Origin: Mactra quadrangularis
Taxonomy: Eukaryota > Mollusca > Bivalvia > Venerida > Mactridae
Reading direction: 5' to 3'
Assembly (NCBI GenBank): GCA_025267735.1
Contig: CM046303.1
Coordinates: 54,391,403-54,455,402, forward strand
DNA length: 64,000 bases
A model generated the notes under the pieces. It was not told the origin of the DNA and did no database searches. It saw only the letters and a program-made list of their open reading frames with translations. Positions 13,181-25,539 of the stretch are shown here, one piece after another. Position numbers and translations under genes: made by a program. How positions within the stretch are numbered: position 1 is the stretch's first letter; every line of letters starts with the position of its first letter.

Positions 13181-14082
13181 ATTTTGGTAAGTTTAAAAAA
13201 AAATAAGTTCATATGCTTTAATTATTTATCTACAATTGTTATAAACAAAATAAATCAAACTTTTCTATATATATATATTTTTAATTTGGTCAGTTATATT
13301 TTCATGGTCGAATAACCACTCTATATTTAACTGGTCAGTTAAGAATTGACATCCTAAAACGCTGACCAGTTGAACATAGAATGTTTATTGATCCGTGCAA
13401 TCGTTGGTCAGTAATTCGTTCAATATTCTTTTCGTCAGTTAAGCGTTTTATAGTCATTTGGCCATTTAATTTGCTAAAAAACATCTTATTTCTTATTTTA
13501 CCAATGACTAAATGGTCAGTAAAGTGTAAGACATATTAGTTTGCTCATTCAACGCTTTTAATTAAAATATAATCCCTTACTCATTTGGTCAGTAAAACAA
13601 TTTTTTATTCATTTTGGTCAGTTAAACATGTTACCCTCATTTGGTCAGTTAAATATTCTGACATTCAATAATATTTAAAGCATTTTCTTCTGAAATAAAT
13701 ACATCTTGTCTTTTTGTTAAATTCTCTGAAAATATTAATTTGAAAAATTATTCTTAATGTAAAATCATGAATGTCGCTATCTAATCTTTCTATTTTTGAT
13801 TAAGTATTTTTTAAAAACATTTTTATTTTTTTTTAAACAAATCATTAATTTTTATAATGACATTATTAAATTTGGTAATAAATCACATCATCATCATAAA
13901 ATATATGAAAATAATCTAACAATATCGCCAATATCTCAAAAACACTCAAGCGAAACAGTCATTTTTAATCCCTTCTTTGTTTAACTGGTCAGTTAAGAAC
14001 ATAATTGCACTATATTTAACTCGTCAGTTAAGCGCACTATATTTAACTCGTCAGTTAAGCGGTCAGTGTTTTAGGAGGACCC

Positions 14083-14091
14083 GCAGAAGGG
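14083..14091 (+). repeat. 9 bp target duplication, right (GCAGAAGGG)
   Basis: The partner of the copy at 9192-9200. The satellite monomer resumes directly after it. Confidence 0.85.
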
Positions 14092-14640
14092 TGGCAGTCA
14101 AACCCAAATTTATATCCGAAAACAGGGCTAACTTCTACACTCGCCATGCTGTTATTCTTTATTATTTTTTTCCCAAATAGACATTTCAAAACATTTTTAA
14201 TTTGATGCATAATGTGTAAGGTTTAAGTCGAAACATTCTCGAAAATTGCTCTCGAAAATAGACCTGTTACTAGTCATTTCACACAAAAGGCCGAACCCAA
14301 ATATCATTTAGAAAAAACTCAAACATCGATCCAGTTAGTATCGTTCGGCCTTATAAAAATCGAGTTTTGTATGTTAATATATATCAAAAGAAAGCTTGTT
14401 TTATCTTCAGTCTGATTATGTGTATGGATTTGTAAAATACATAGTCAAACATGTTTTTGTTTACAGCAGAAGGATGTCAGTCGAACACAGATTCACATTC
14501 AAAAATTGGCCTGTTTTGTACACTCGACAGGCCCTTATTGTTAATTTATAGTTCTAAATTTACCCGTCAAAACATTTTCCAAACAATCAGCTTGAAAATG
14601 ATGCATAAAAGCACATGTTTTAACTTAGTTGTGGTTTAAA
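14092..14640 (+). repeat. Diverged satellite monomers at right block entry
   Basis: A continuation of the monomer interrupted at 9200, followed by poorly conserved sequence (14220-14360) and a further diverged monomer from about 14380 with AGCAGAAGGATGTCAGTCGA at 14466. These edge monomers are much more diverged than those further right, as expected at the edge of a homogenising array. Confidence 0.8.
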
Positions 14641-17600
14641 ATAAGACTCAGTAGTCAGCATGTATTTGCACATTTTTTGAAAATATCGAACCGAACTTTC
14701 GTACTGAGAATTTTCGTACTTGACATATTTAAATACATTTATTTTGTCGCAATTAAAATGAGTTTATCGCACATCTATATACCAAATTAAAGCTTGTTCT
14801 ATATAAAATTTGATTTTGTGAACAGATAGATGAAATGATTAATAAAACATGTGTTAAATAACAGCAGAAGGATGTCAGTCGAACACAAAATTCACATTCG
14901 AAAATGGGCCTGTTTTGTTTACTCACCAGGCCCTTATTATTTATTTGCTGTTCAAAATGTACCCGTCAAAACATTTTTACAACAATCAGCTTTAAAATGA
15001 TGCATAATATCACATGTTTTGCCTAAATTTAGGCTTACAATATGACTCGGTAATTAGCACGTTTTTGCACATTTCAATGAAAAAATCAAACCAAACTGTG
15101 GTCGGGTAAATTTACGAACTTGACATAAAAACATATATTTTGTCCAAATTAGGTCGAGTTATTCACTCATTTATACAATAAAAGAAAGCTTATTCTATTG
15201 CCAGTTTGATTTTGTGATTCAAATTTTAACTTAATTAAAAATACGTGTATTTATTTATAGCAGAAGGATGTCACTCAAACCGAAATGTACGTCCGAAAAT
15301 AGGGCTACTTTATACACTCGTCTTGCTGTTATTCTTTTACAAAAATTCTAAATCGACCTGTCTAAACCTTTTTCTATGTATAAGCTTTAAAATGATGTAT
15401 AATATCGCATATTTTGTCTTAATTGTGGCTTAAAATAAGACTCGGTAAATAGCATGTATTGGCACTTTTCTAATGAAAATATCGAACCGAACTTCCGCAC
15501 TGAGAATTTTCGTACTCGATATATTAACGTTCAAATTGTCGCAATTAAATAGAGTTTATCGCACATCAATATACCAAATGAAAGCTTGTTCTATATAAAA
15601 TTTGATTTTGTGAACAGATAGATGAAATGATTAATAAAACATGTGTTAAATAACAGCAGAAGGATGTCAGTCGAACACAAAATTCACATTCGAAAATGGG
15701 CCTGTTTTGTTTACTCACTAGGCCCTTATTATTTATTTGCTGTTCAAAATGTACCCGTCAAAACATTTTTACAACAATCAGCTTTAAAATGATGCATAAT
15801 ATCACATGTTTTGCCTAAATTTAGGCTTACAATATGACTCGGTAATTAGCACGTTTTTGCACATTTCAATGAAAAAATCAAACCAAACTGTGGTCGGGTA
15901 AATTTACGAACTTGACATAAAACATATATTTTGTCCAAATTAAGTCGAGTTATTCACTCATTTATACATTAAAAGAAAGCTTATTCTATTGCCAGTTTGA
16001 TTTTGTGATTCAAATTTTAAATAAATTAAAAATACGTGTATTTATTTATAGCAGAAGGATGTCACTCAAACCGAAATGTACGTCCGAAAATAGGGCTACT
16101 TTATACACTCGTCTTGTTGTTATTCTTTTACAAAAATTCAAAATCGACCTGTCTAAACCTTTTTCTATGTATAAGCTTTAAAATGATGCATAATATCGCA
16201 TATTTTGTCTTAATTGTGGCTTAAAATAAGACTCGGTAAATAGCATGTATTGGCACTTTTTTAATGAAAATATCGAAGCGAACTTCCGCACTGAGAATTT
16301 TCGTACTCGATATATTAACGTTCAAATTGTCGCAATTAAATAGAGTTTATCGCACATCTATATACCAAATTAAAGCTTGTTCTATATAAAATTTGATTTT
16401 GTGAACAGATAGATGAAATGATTAATAAAACATGTGTTAAATAACAGCAGAAGGATGTCAGTCGAACACAAAATTCACATTCGAAAATGGGCCTGTTTTG
16501 TTTACTCACCAGGCCCTTATTATTTATTTGCTGTTCAAAATGTACCCGTCAAAACATTTTTACAGCAATCAGCTTTAAAATGATGCATAATATCACATGT
16601 TTTGCCTAAATTTAGGCTTACAATATGACTCGGTAATTAGCACGTTTTTGCACATTTCAATGAAAAAATCAAACCAAACTGTGGTCGGGTAAATTTACGA
16701 ACTTGACATAAAAACATATATTTTGTCCAAATTAAGTCGAGTTATTCACTCATTTATACATTAAAAGAAAGCTTATTCTATTGCCAGTTTGATTTTGTGA
16801 TTCAAATTTTAAATAAATTAAAAATACGTGTATTTATTTATAGCAGAAGGATGTCACTCAAACCGAAATGTACGTCCGAAAATAGGGCTACTTTATACAC
16901 TCGTCTTGTTGTTATTCTTTTACAAAAATTCTAAATCGACCTGTCTAAACCTTTTTCTATGTATAAGCTTTAAAATGATGCATAATATCGCATATTTTGT
17001 CTTAATTGTGGCTAAAAATAAGACTCGGTAAATATCATGTATTGGCACTTTTCTAATGAAAATATCGAACCGAACTTCCGCACTGAGAATTTTCGTACTC
17101 GATATATTAACGTTCAAATTGTCGCAATTAAATAGAGTTTATGGCACATCTATATACCAAATTAAAGCTTGTTCTATATAAAATTTGATTTTGTGAACAG
17201 ATAGATGAAATGATTAATAAAACATGTGTTAAATAACAGCAGAAGGATGTCAGTCGAACACAAAATTCACATTCGAAAATGGGCCTGTTTTGTTTACTCA
17301 CCAGGCCCTTATTATTTATTTGCTGTTCAAAATGTACCCGTCAAAACATTTTTACAACAATCAGCTTTAAAAGGATGCATAATATCACATGTTTTGCCTA
17401 AATTTAGGCTTACAATATGACTCGGTAATTAGCACGTTTTTGCACATTTCAATGAAAAAATCAAACCAAACTGTGGTCGGGTAAATTTACGAACTTGACA
17501 TAAAAACATATATTTTGTCCAAATTAGGTCGAGTTATTCACTCATTTATACATTAAAAGAAAGCTTATTCTATTGCCAGTTTGATTTTGTGATTCAAATT

Positions 17601-18411
17601 TTAAATAAATTAAAAATACGTGTATTTATTTATAGCAGAAGGATGTCACTCAAACCGAAATGTACGTCCGAAAATAGGGCTACTTTATACACTCGTCTTG
17701 CTGTTATTCTTTTACAAAATTTCTAAATCGACCTGTCTAAACCTTTTTCTATGTATAAGCTTTACAATGATGTATAATATCGCATATTTTGTCTTAATTG
17801 TGGCTTAAAATAAGACTCGGTAAATAGCATGTATTGGCACTTTTCTAATGAAAATATCGAACCGAACTTCCGCACTGAGAATTTTCGTACTCGATATATT
17901 AACGTTCAAATTGTCGCAATTAAATAGAGTTTATCGCACATCAATATACCAAATTAAAGCTTGTTCTATATAAAATTTGATTTTGTGAACAGATAGATGA
18001 AATGATTAATAAAACATGTGTTAAATAACAGCAGAAGGATGTCAGTCGAACACAAAATTCACATTCGAAAATGGGCCTGTTTTGTTTACTCACCAGGCCC
18101 TTATTATTTATTTGCTGTTCAAAATGTACCCGTCAAAACATTTTTACAGCAATCAGCTTTAAAATGATGCATAATATCACATGTTTTGCCTAAATTTAGG
18201 CTTACAATATGACTCGGTAATTAGCACGTTTTTGCACATTTCAATGAAAAAATCAAACCAAACTGTGGTCGGGTAAATTTACGAACTTGACATAAAAACA
18301 TATATTTTGTCCAAATTAAGTCGAGTTATTCACTCATTTATACATTAAAAGAAAGCTTATTCTTTTGCCAGTTTGATTTTGTGATTCAAATTTTAAATAA
18401 ATTAAAAATAC

Positions 18412-21400
18412 GTGTATTTATTTATAGCAGAAGGATGTCACTCAAACCGAAATGTACGTCCGAAAATAGGGCTACTTTATACACTCGTCTTGTTGTTATT
18501 CTTTTACAAAAATTCTAAATCGACCTGTCTAAACCTTTTTCTATGTATAAGCTTTAAAATGATGCATAATATCGCATATTTTGTCTTAATTGTGGCTAAA
18601 AATAAGACTCGGTAAATATCATGTATTGGCACTTTTCTAATGAAAATATCGAACCGAACTTCCGCACTGAGAATTTTCGTACTCGATATATTAACGTTCA
18701 AATTGTCGCAATTAAATAGAGTTTATGGCACATCTATATACCAAATTAAAGCTTGTTCTATATAAAATTTGATTTTGTGAACAGATAGATGAAATGATTA
18801 ATAAAACATGTGTTAAATAACAGCAGAAGGATGTCAGTCGAACACAAAATTCACATTCGAAAATGGGCCTGTTTTGTTTACTCACCAGGCCCTTATTATT
18901 TATTTGCTGTTCAAAATGTACCCGTCAAAACATTTTTACAACAATCAGCTTTAAAAGGATGCATAATATCACATGTTTTGCCTAAATTTAGGCTTACAAT
19001 ATGACTCGGTAATTAGCACGTTTTTGCACATTTCAATGAAAAAATCAAACCAAACTGTGGTCGGGTAAATTTACGAACTTGACATAAAAACATATATTTT
19101 GTCCAAATTAGGTCGAGTTATTCACTCATTTATACATTAAAAGAAAGCTTATTCTATTGCCAGTTTGATTTTGTGATTCAAATTTTAACTTAATTAAAAA
19201 TACGTGTATTTATTTATAGCAGAAGGATGTCACTCAAACCGAAATGTACGTCCGAAAATAGGGCTACTTTATACACTCGTCTTGCTGTTATTCTTTTACA
19301 AAAATTCTAAATCGACCTGTCTAAACCTTTTTCTATGTATAAGCTTTAAAATGATGTATAATATCGCATATTTTGTCTTAATTGTGGCTTAAAATTAGAC
19401 TCGGTAAATAGAATGTATTGGCACTTTTCTAATGAAAATATCGAACCGAACTTCCGCACTGAGAATTTTCGTACTCGATATATTAACGTTCAAATTGTCG
19501 CAATTAAATAGAGTTTATCGCACATCTATATACCAAATTAAAGCTTGTTCTATATAAAATTTGATTTTGTGAACAGATAGATGAAATGATTAATAAAACA
19601 TGTGTTAAATAACAGCAGAAGGATGTCAGTCGAACACAAAATTCACATTCGAAAATGGGCCTGTTTTGTTTACTCACCAGGCCCTTATTATTTATTTGCT
19701 GTTCAAAATGTACCCGTCAAAACATTTTTACAACAATCAGCTTTAAAAGGATGCATAATATCACATGTTTTGCCTAAATTTAGGCTTACAATATGACTCG
19801 GTAATTAGCACGTTTTTGCACATTTCAATGAAAAAATCAAACCAAACTGTGGTCGGGTAAATTTACGAACTTGACATAAAAACATATATTTTGTCCAAAT
19901 TAGGTCGAGTTATTCACTCATTTATACATTAAAAGAAAGCTTATTCTATTGCCAGTTTGATTTTGTGATTCAAATTTTAACTTAATTAAAAATACGTGTA
20001 TTTATTATAGCAGAAGGATGTCACTCAAACCGAAATGTACGTCCGAAAATAGGGCTACTTTATACACTCGTCTTGCTGTTATTCTTTTACAAAAATTCTA
20101 AATCGACCTGTCTAAACCTTTTTCTATGTATAAGCTTTAAAATGATGTTAATATCGCATATTTTGTCTTAATTGTGGCTTAAAATAAGACTCGGTAAATA
20201 GCATGTATTGGCACTTTTCTAATGAAAATATCGAACCGAACTTCCGCACTGAGAATTTTCGTACTCGATATATTAACGTTCAAATTGTCGCAATTAAATA
20301 GAGTTTATCGCACATCAATATACCAAATTAAAGCTTGTTCTATATAAAATTTGATTTTGTGAACAGATAGATGAAATGATTAATAAAACATGTGTTAAAT
20401 AACAGCAGAAGGATGTCAGTCGAACACAAAATTCACATTCGAAAATGGGCCTGTTTTGTTTACTCACCAGGCCCTTATTATTTATTTGCTGTTCAAAATG
20501 TACCGTCAAAAACATTTTTACAGCAATCAGCTTTAAAATGATGCATAATATCACATGTTTTGCCTAAATTTAGGCTTACAATAGACTCGGTAATTAGCAC
20601 GTTTTTGCACATTTCAATGAAAAAATAAACCAAACTGTGGTCGGGTAAATTTACGAACTTGACATAAAAACATATATTTTGTCCAAATTAAGTCGAGGTT
20701 ATTCACTCATTTATACATTAAAAGAAAGCTTATTCTTTTGCCAGTTTGATTTTGTGATTCAAATTTTAAATAAATTTAAAATACGTGTATTTATTTATAG
20801 CAGAAGGATGTCACTCAAACCGAAATGTACGTCCGAAAATAGGGCTACTTTATACACACTCGTCTTCGTTGTTATTCTTTTACAAAAATTCTAAATCGAC
20901 CTGTCTAAACCTTTTTCTATGTATAAGCTTTAAAATGATGCATAATATCGCATATTTTGTCTTAATTGTGGCTAAAAATAAGACTCGGTAAATATCATGT
21001 ATTGGCACTTTTCTAATGAAAATATCGAACCGAACTTCCGCACTGAGAATTTTCGTACTCGATATATTAACGTTCAAATTGTCGCAATTAAATAGAGTTT
21101 ATGGCACATCTATATACCAAATTAAAGCTTGTTCTATATAAAATTTGATTTTGTGAACAGATAGATGAAATGATTAATAAAACATGTGTTAAATAACAGC
21201 AGAAGGATGTCAGTCGAACACAAAATTCACATTCGAAAATGGGCCTGTTTTGTTTACTCACCAGGCCCTTATTATTTATTTGCTGTTCAAAATGTACCCG
21301 TCAAAACATTTTTACAACAATCAGCTTTAAAAGGATGCATAATATCACATGTTTTGCCTAAATTTAGGCTTACAATATGACTCGGTAATTAGCACGTTTT

Positions 21401-24400
21401 TGCACATTTCAATGAAAAAATCAAACCAAACTGTGGTCGGGTAAATTTACGAACTTGACATAAAAACATATATTTTGTCCAAATTAGGTCGAGTTATTCA
21501 CTCATTTATACATTAAAAGAAAGCTTATTCTATTGCCAGTTTGATTTTGTGATTCAAATTTTAACTTAATTAAAAATACGTGTATTTATTTATAGCAGAA
21601 GGATGTCACTCAAACCGAAATGTACGTCCGAAAATAGGGCTACTTTATACACTCGTCTTGCTGTTATTCTTTTACAAAAATTCTAAATCGACCTGTCTAA
21701 ACCTTTTTCTATGTATAAGCTTTAAAATGATGTATAATATCGCATATTTTGTCTTAATTGTGGCTTAAAATTAGACTCGGTAAATAGAATGTATTGGCAC
21801 TTTTCTAATGAAAATATCGAACCGAACTTCCGCACTGAGAATTTTCGTACTCGATATATTAACGTTCAAATTGTCGCAATTAAATAGAGTTTATCGCACA
21901 TCTATATACCAAATTAAAGCTTGTTCTATATAAAATTTGATTTTGTGAACAGATAGATGAAATGATTAATAAAACATGTGTTAAATAACAGCAGAAGGAT
22001 GTCAGTCGAACACAAAATTCACATTCGAAAATGGGCCTGTTTTGTTTACTCACCAGGCCCTTATTATTTATTTGCTGTTCAAAATGTACCCGTCAAAACA
22101 TTTTTACAACAATCAGCTTTAAAAGGATGCATAATATCACATGTTTTGCCTAAATTTAGGCTTACAATATGACTCGGTAATTAGCACGTTTTTGCACATT
22201 TCAATGAAAAAATCAAACCAAACTGTGGTCGGGTAAATTTACGAACTTGACATAAAAACATATATTTTGTCCAAATTAGGTCGAGTTATTCACTCATTTA
22301 TACATTAAAAGAAAGCTTATTCTATTGCCAGTTTGATTTTGTGATTCAAATTTTAACTTAATTAAAAATACGTGTATTTATTTATAGCAGAAGGATGTCA
22401 CTCAAACCGAAATGTACGTCCGAAAATAGGGCTACTTTATACACTCGTCTTGCTGTTATTCTTTTACAAAAATTCTAAATCGACCTGTCTAAACCTTTTT
22501 CTATGTATAAGCTTTAAAATGATGTATAATATCGCATATTTTGTCTTAATTGTGGCTTAAAATAAGACTCGGTAAATAGCATGTATTGGCACTTTTCTAA
22601 TGAAAATATCGAACCGAACTTCCGCACTGAGAATTTTCGTACTCGATATATTAACGTTCAAATTGTCGCAATTAAATAGAGTTTATCGCACATCAATATA
22701 CCAAATTAAAGCTTGTTCTATATAAAATTTGATTTTGTGAACAGATAGATGAAATGATTAATAAAACATGTGTTAAATAACAGCAGAAGGATGTCAGTCG
22801 AACACAAAATTCACATTCGAAAATGGGCCTGTTTTGTTTACTCACCAGGCCCTTATTATTTATTTGCTGTTCAAAATGTACCCGTCAAAACATTTTTACA
22901 GCAATCAGCTTTAAAATGATGCATAATATCACATGTTTTGCCTAAATTTAGGCTTACAATATGACTCGGTAATTAGCACGTTTTTGCACATTTCAATGAA
23001 AAAATCAAACCAAACTGTGGTCGGGTAAATTTACGAACTTGACATAAAAACATATATTTTGTCCAAATTAAGTCGAGTTATTCACTCATTTATACATTAA
23101 AAGAAAGCTTATTCTTTTGCCAGTTTGATTTTGTGATTCAAATTTTAAATAAATTAAAAATACGTGTATTTATTTATAGCAGAAGGATGTCACTCAAACC
23201 GAAATGTACGTCCGAAAATAGGGCTACTTTATACACTCGTCTTGTTGTTATTCTTTTACAAAAATTCTAAATCGACCTGTCTAAACCTTTTTCTATGTAT
23301 AAGCTTTAAAATGATGCATAATATCGCATATTTTGTCTTAATTGTGGCTAAAAATAAGACTCGGTAAATATCATGTATTGGCACTTTTCTAATGAAAATA
23401 TCGAACCGAACTTCCGCACTGAGAATTTTCGTACTCGATATATTAACGTTCAAATTGTCGCAATTAAATAGAGTTTATGGCACATCTATATACCAAATTA
23501 AAGCTTGTTCTATATAAAATTTGATTTTGTGAACAGATAGATGAAATGATTAATAAAACATGTGTTAAATAACAGCAGAAGGATGTCAGTCGAACACAAA
23601 ATTCACATTCGAAAATGGGCCTGTTTTGTTTACTCACCAGGCCCTTATTATTTATTTGCTGTTCAAAATGTACCCGTCAAAACATTTTTACAACAATCAG
23701 CTTTAAAAGGATGCATAATATCACATGTTTTGCCTAAATTTAGGCTTACAATATGACTCGGTAATTAGCACGTTTTTGCACATTTCAATGAAAAAATCAA
23801 ACCAAACTGTGGTCGGGTAAATTTACGAACTTGACATAAAAACATATATTTTGTCCAAATTAGGTCGAGTTATTCACTCATTTATACATTAAAAGAAAGC
23901 TTATTCTATTGCCAGTTTGATTTTGTGATTCAAATTTTAACTTAATTAAAAATACGTGTATTTATTTATAGCAGAAGGATGTCACTCAAACCGAAATGTA
24001 CGTCCGAAAATAGGGCTACTTTATACACTCGTCTTGCTGTTATTCTTTTACAAAAATTCTAAATCGACCTGTCTAAACCTTTTTCTATGTATAAGCTTTA
24101 AAATGATGTATAATATCGCATATTTTGTCTTAATTGTGGCTTAAAATTAGACTCGGTAAATAGAATGTATTGGCACTTTTCTAATGAAAATATCGAACCG
24201 AACTTCCGCACTGAGAATTTTCGTACTCGATATATTAACGTTCAAATTGTCGCAATTAAATAGAGTTTATCGCACATCTATATACCAAATTAAAGCTTGT
24301 TCTATATAAAATTTGATTTTGTGAACAGATAGATGAAATGATTAATAAAACATGTGTTAAATAACAGCAGAAGGATGTCAGTCGAACACAAAATTCACAT

Positions 24401-25539
24401 TCGAAAATGGGCCTGTTTTGTTTACTCACCAGGCCCTTATTATTTATTTGCTGTTCAAAATGTACCCGTCAAAACATTTTTACAACAATCAGCTTTAAAA
24501 GGATGCATAATATCACATGTTTTGCCTAAATTTAGGCTTACAATATGACTCGGTAATTAGCACGTTTTTGCACATTTCAATGAAAAAATCAAACCAAACT
24601 GTGGTCGGGTAAATTTACGAACTTGACATAAAAACATATATTTTGTCCAAATTAGGTCGAGTTATTCACTCATTTATACATTAAAAGAAAGCTTATTCTA
24701 TTGCCAGTTTGATTTTGTGATTCAAATTTTAACTTAATTAAAAATACGTGTATTTATTTATAGCAGAAGGATGTCACTCAAACCGAAATGTACGTCCGAA
24801 AATAGGGCTACTTTATACACTCGTCTTGCTGTTATTCTTTTACAAAAATTCTAAATCGACCTGTCTAAACCTTTTTCTATGTATAAGCTTTAAAATGATG
24901 TATAATATCGCATATTTTGTCTTAATTGTGGCTTAAAATAAGACTCGGTAAATAGCATGTATTGGCACTTTTCTAATGAAAATATCGAACCGAACTTCCG
25001 CACTGAGAATTTTCGTACTCGATATATTAACGTTCAAATTGTCGCAATTAAATAGAGTTTATCGCACATCAATATACCAAATTAAAGCTTGTTCTATATA
25101 AAATTTGATTTTGTGAACAGATAGATGAAATGATTAATAAAACATGTGTTAAATAACAGCAGAAGGATGTCAGTCGAACACAAAATTCACATTCGAAAAT
25201 GGGCCTGTTTTGTTTACTCACCAGGCCCTTATTATTTATTTGCTGTTCAAAATGTACCCGTCAAAACATTTTTACAGCAATCAGCTTTAAAATGATGCAT
25301 AATATCACATGTTTTGCCTAAATTTAGGCTTACAATATGACTCGGTAATTAGCACGTTTTTGCACATTTCAATGAAAAAATCAAACCAAACTGTGGTCGG
25401 GTAAATTTACGAACTTGACATAAAAACATATATTTTGTCCAAATTAAGTCGAGTTATTCACTCATTTATACATTAAAAGAAAGCTTATTCTTTTGCCAGT
25501 TTGATTTTGTGATTCAAATTTTAAATAAATTAAAAATAC
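18412..25539 (+). repeat. Higher-order repeat alpha, three 2376 bp units
   Basis: Three successive 2376 bp blocks (18412, 20788, 23164), each made of three dimers with the same set of private variants. The first dimer has GGCTAAAAATAAGAC and GGTAAATATCATG, the second has TTAAAATTAGACTCGG with TAAATAGAATG, and the third has TTAAAATAAGACTCGG with TAAATAGCATG. Variants repeat every third dimer, so the unit of amplification is six monomers. A partial fourth unit follows from 25540. Confidence 0.9.
19990..20880 (+). other. Cluster of small indels inside the otherwise uniform satellite
   Basis: Compared with equivalent positions 2376 bp away, about nine 1-2 base insertions or deletions fall within 0.9 kb. 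They include a missing T near 20007, a missing A near 20149, CCGTCAAAAAC for CCCGTCAAAAC near 20504, a missing T near 20583, a missing C near 20628, an extra G near 20697 and extra bases near 20855-20868. Neighbouring units show essentially none. This looks like poor local consensus, although a genuine mutated copy is possible. Confidence 0.7.

Larger units (their letters stand above)
9201..14082. mobile_element. Fold-back element 1 with minisatellite arms (MULE-like termini)
   Basis: The left end starts GGCGAATCCTAAAACACTG; the right end, read on the minus strand, starts GGGTCCTCCTAAAACACTG. Inside the ends, long inverted arms match. Examples are the CTTAACTGACGAGTTAAATA repeats at 9223-9270 against 14008-14060, the GATATTGTTGGAG area at 9348 against 13920, and the ATTCTTAACTGACCAGTTAA area at 9910 against 13330. 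Each arm also holds a 27 bp minisatellite. A 9 bp target duplication flanks the element. Long terminal inverted repeats with a 9 bp duplication and GG ends fit a Mutator-like (MULE) fold-back, but no transposase is present, so the superfamily is inferred. Confidence 0.85.
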
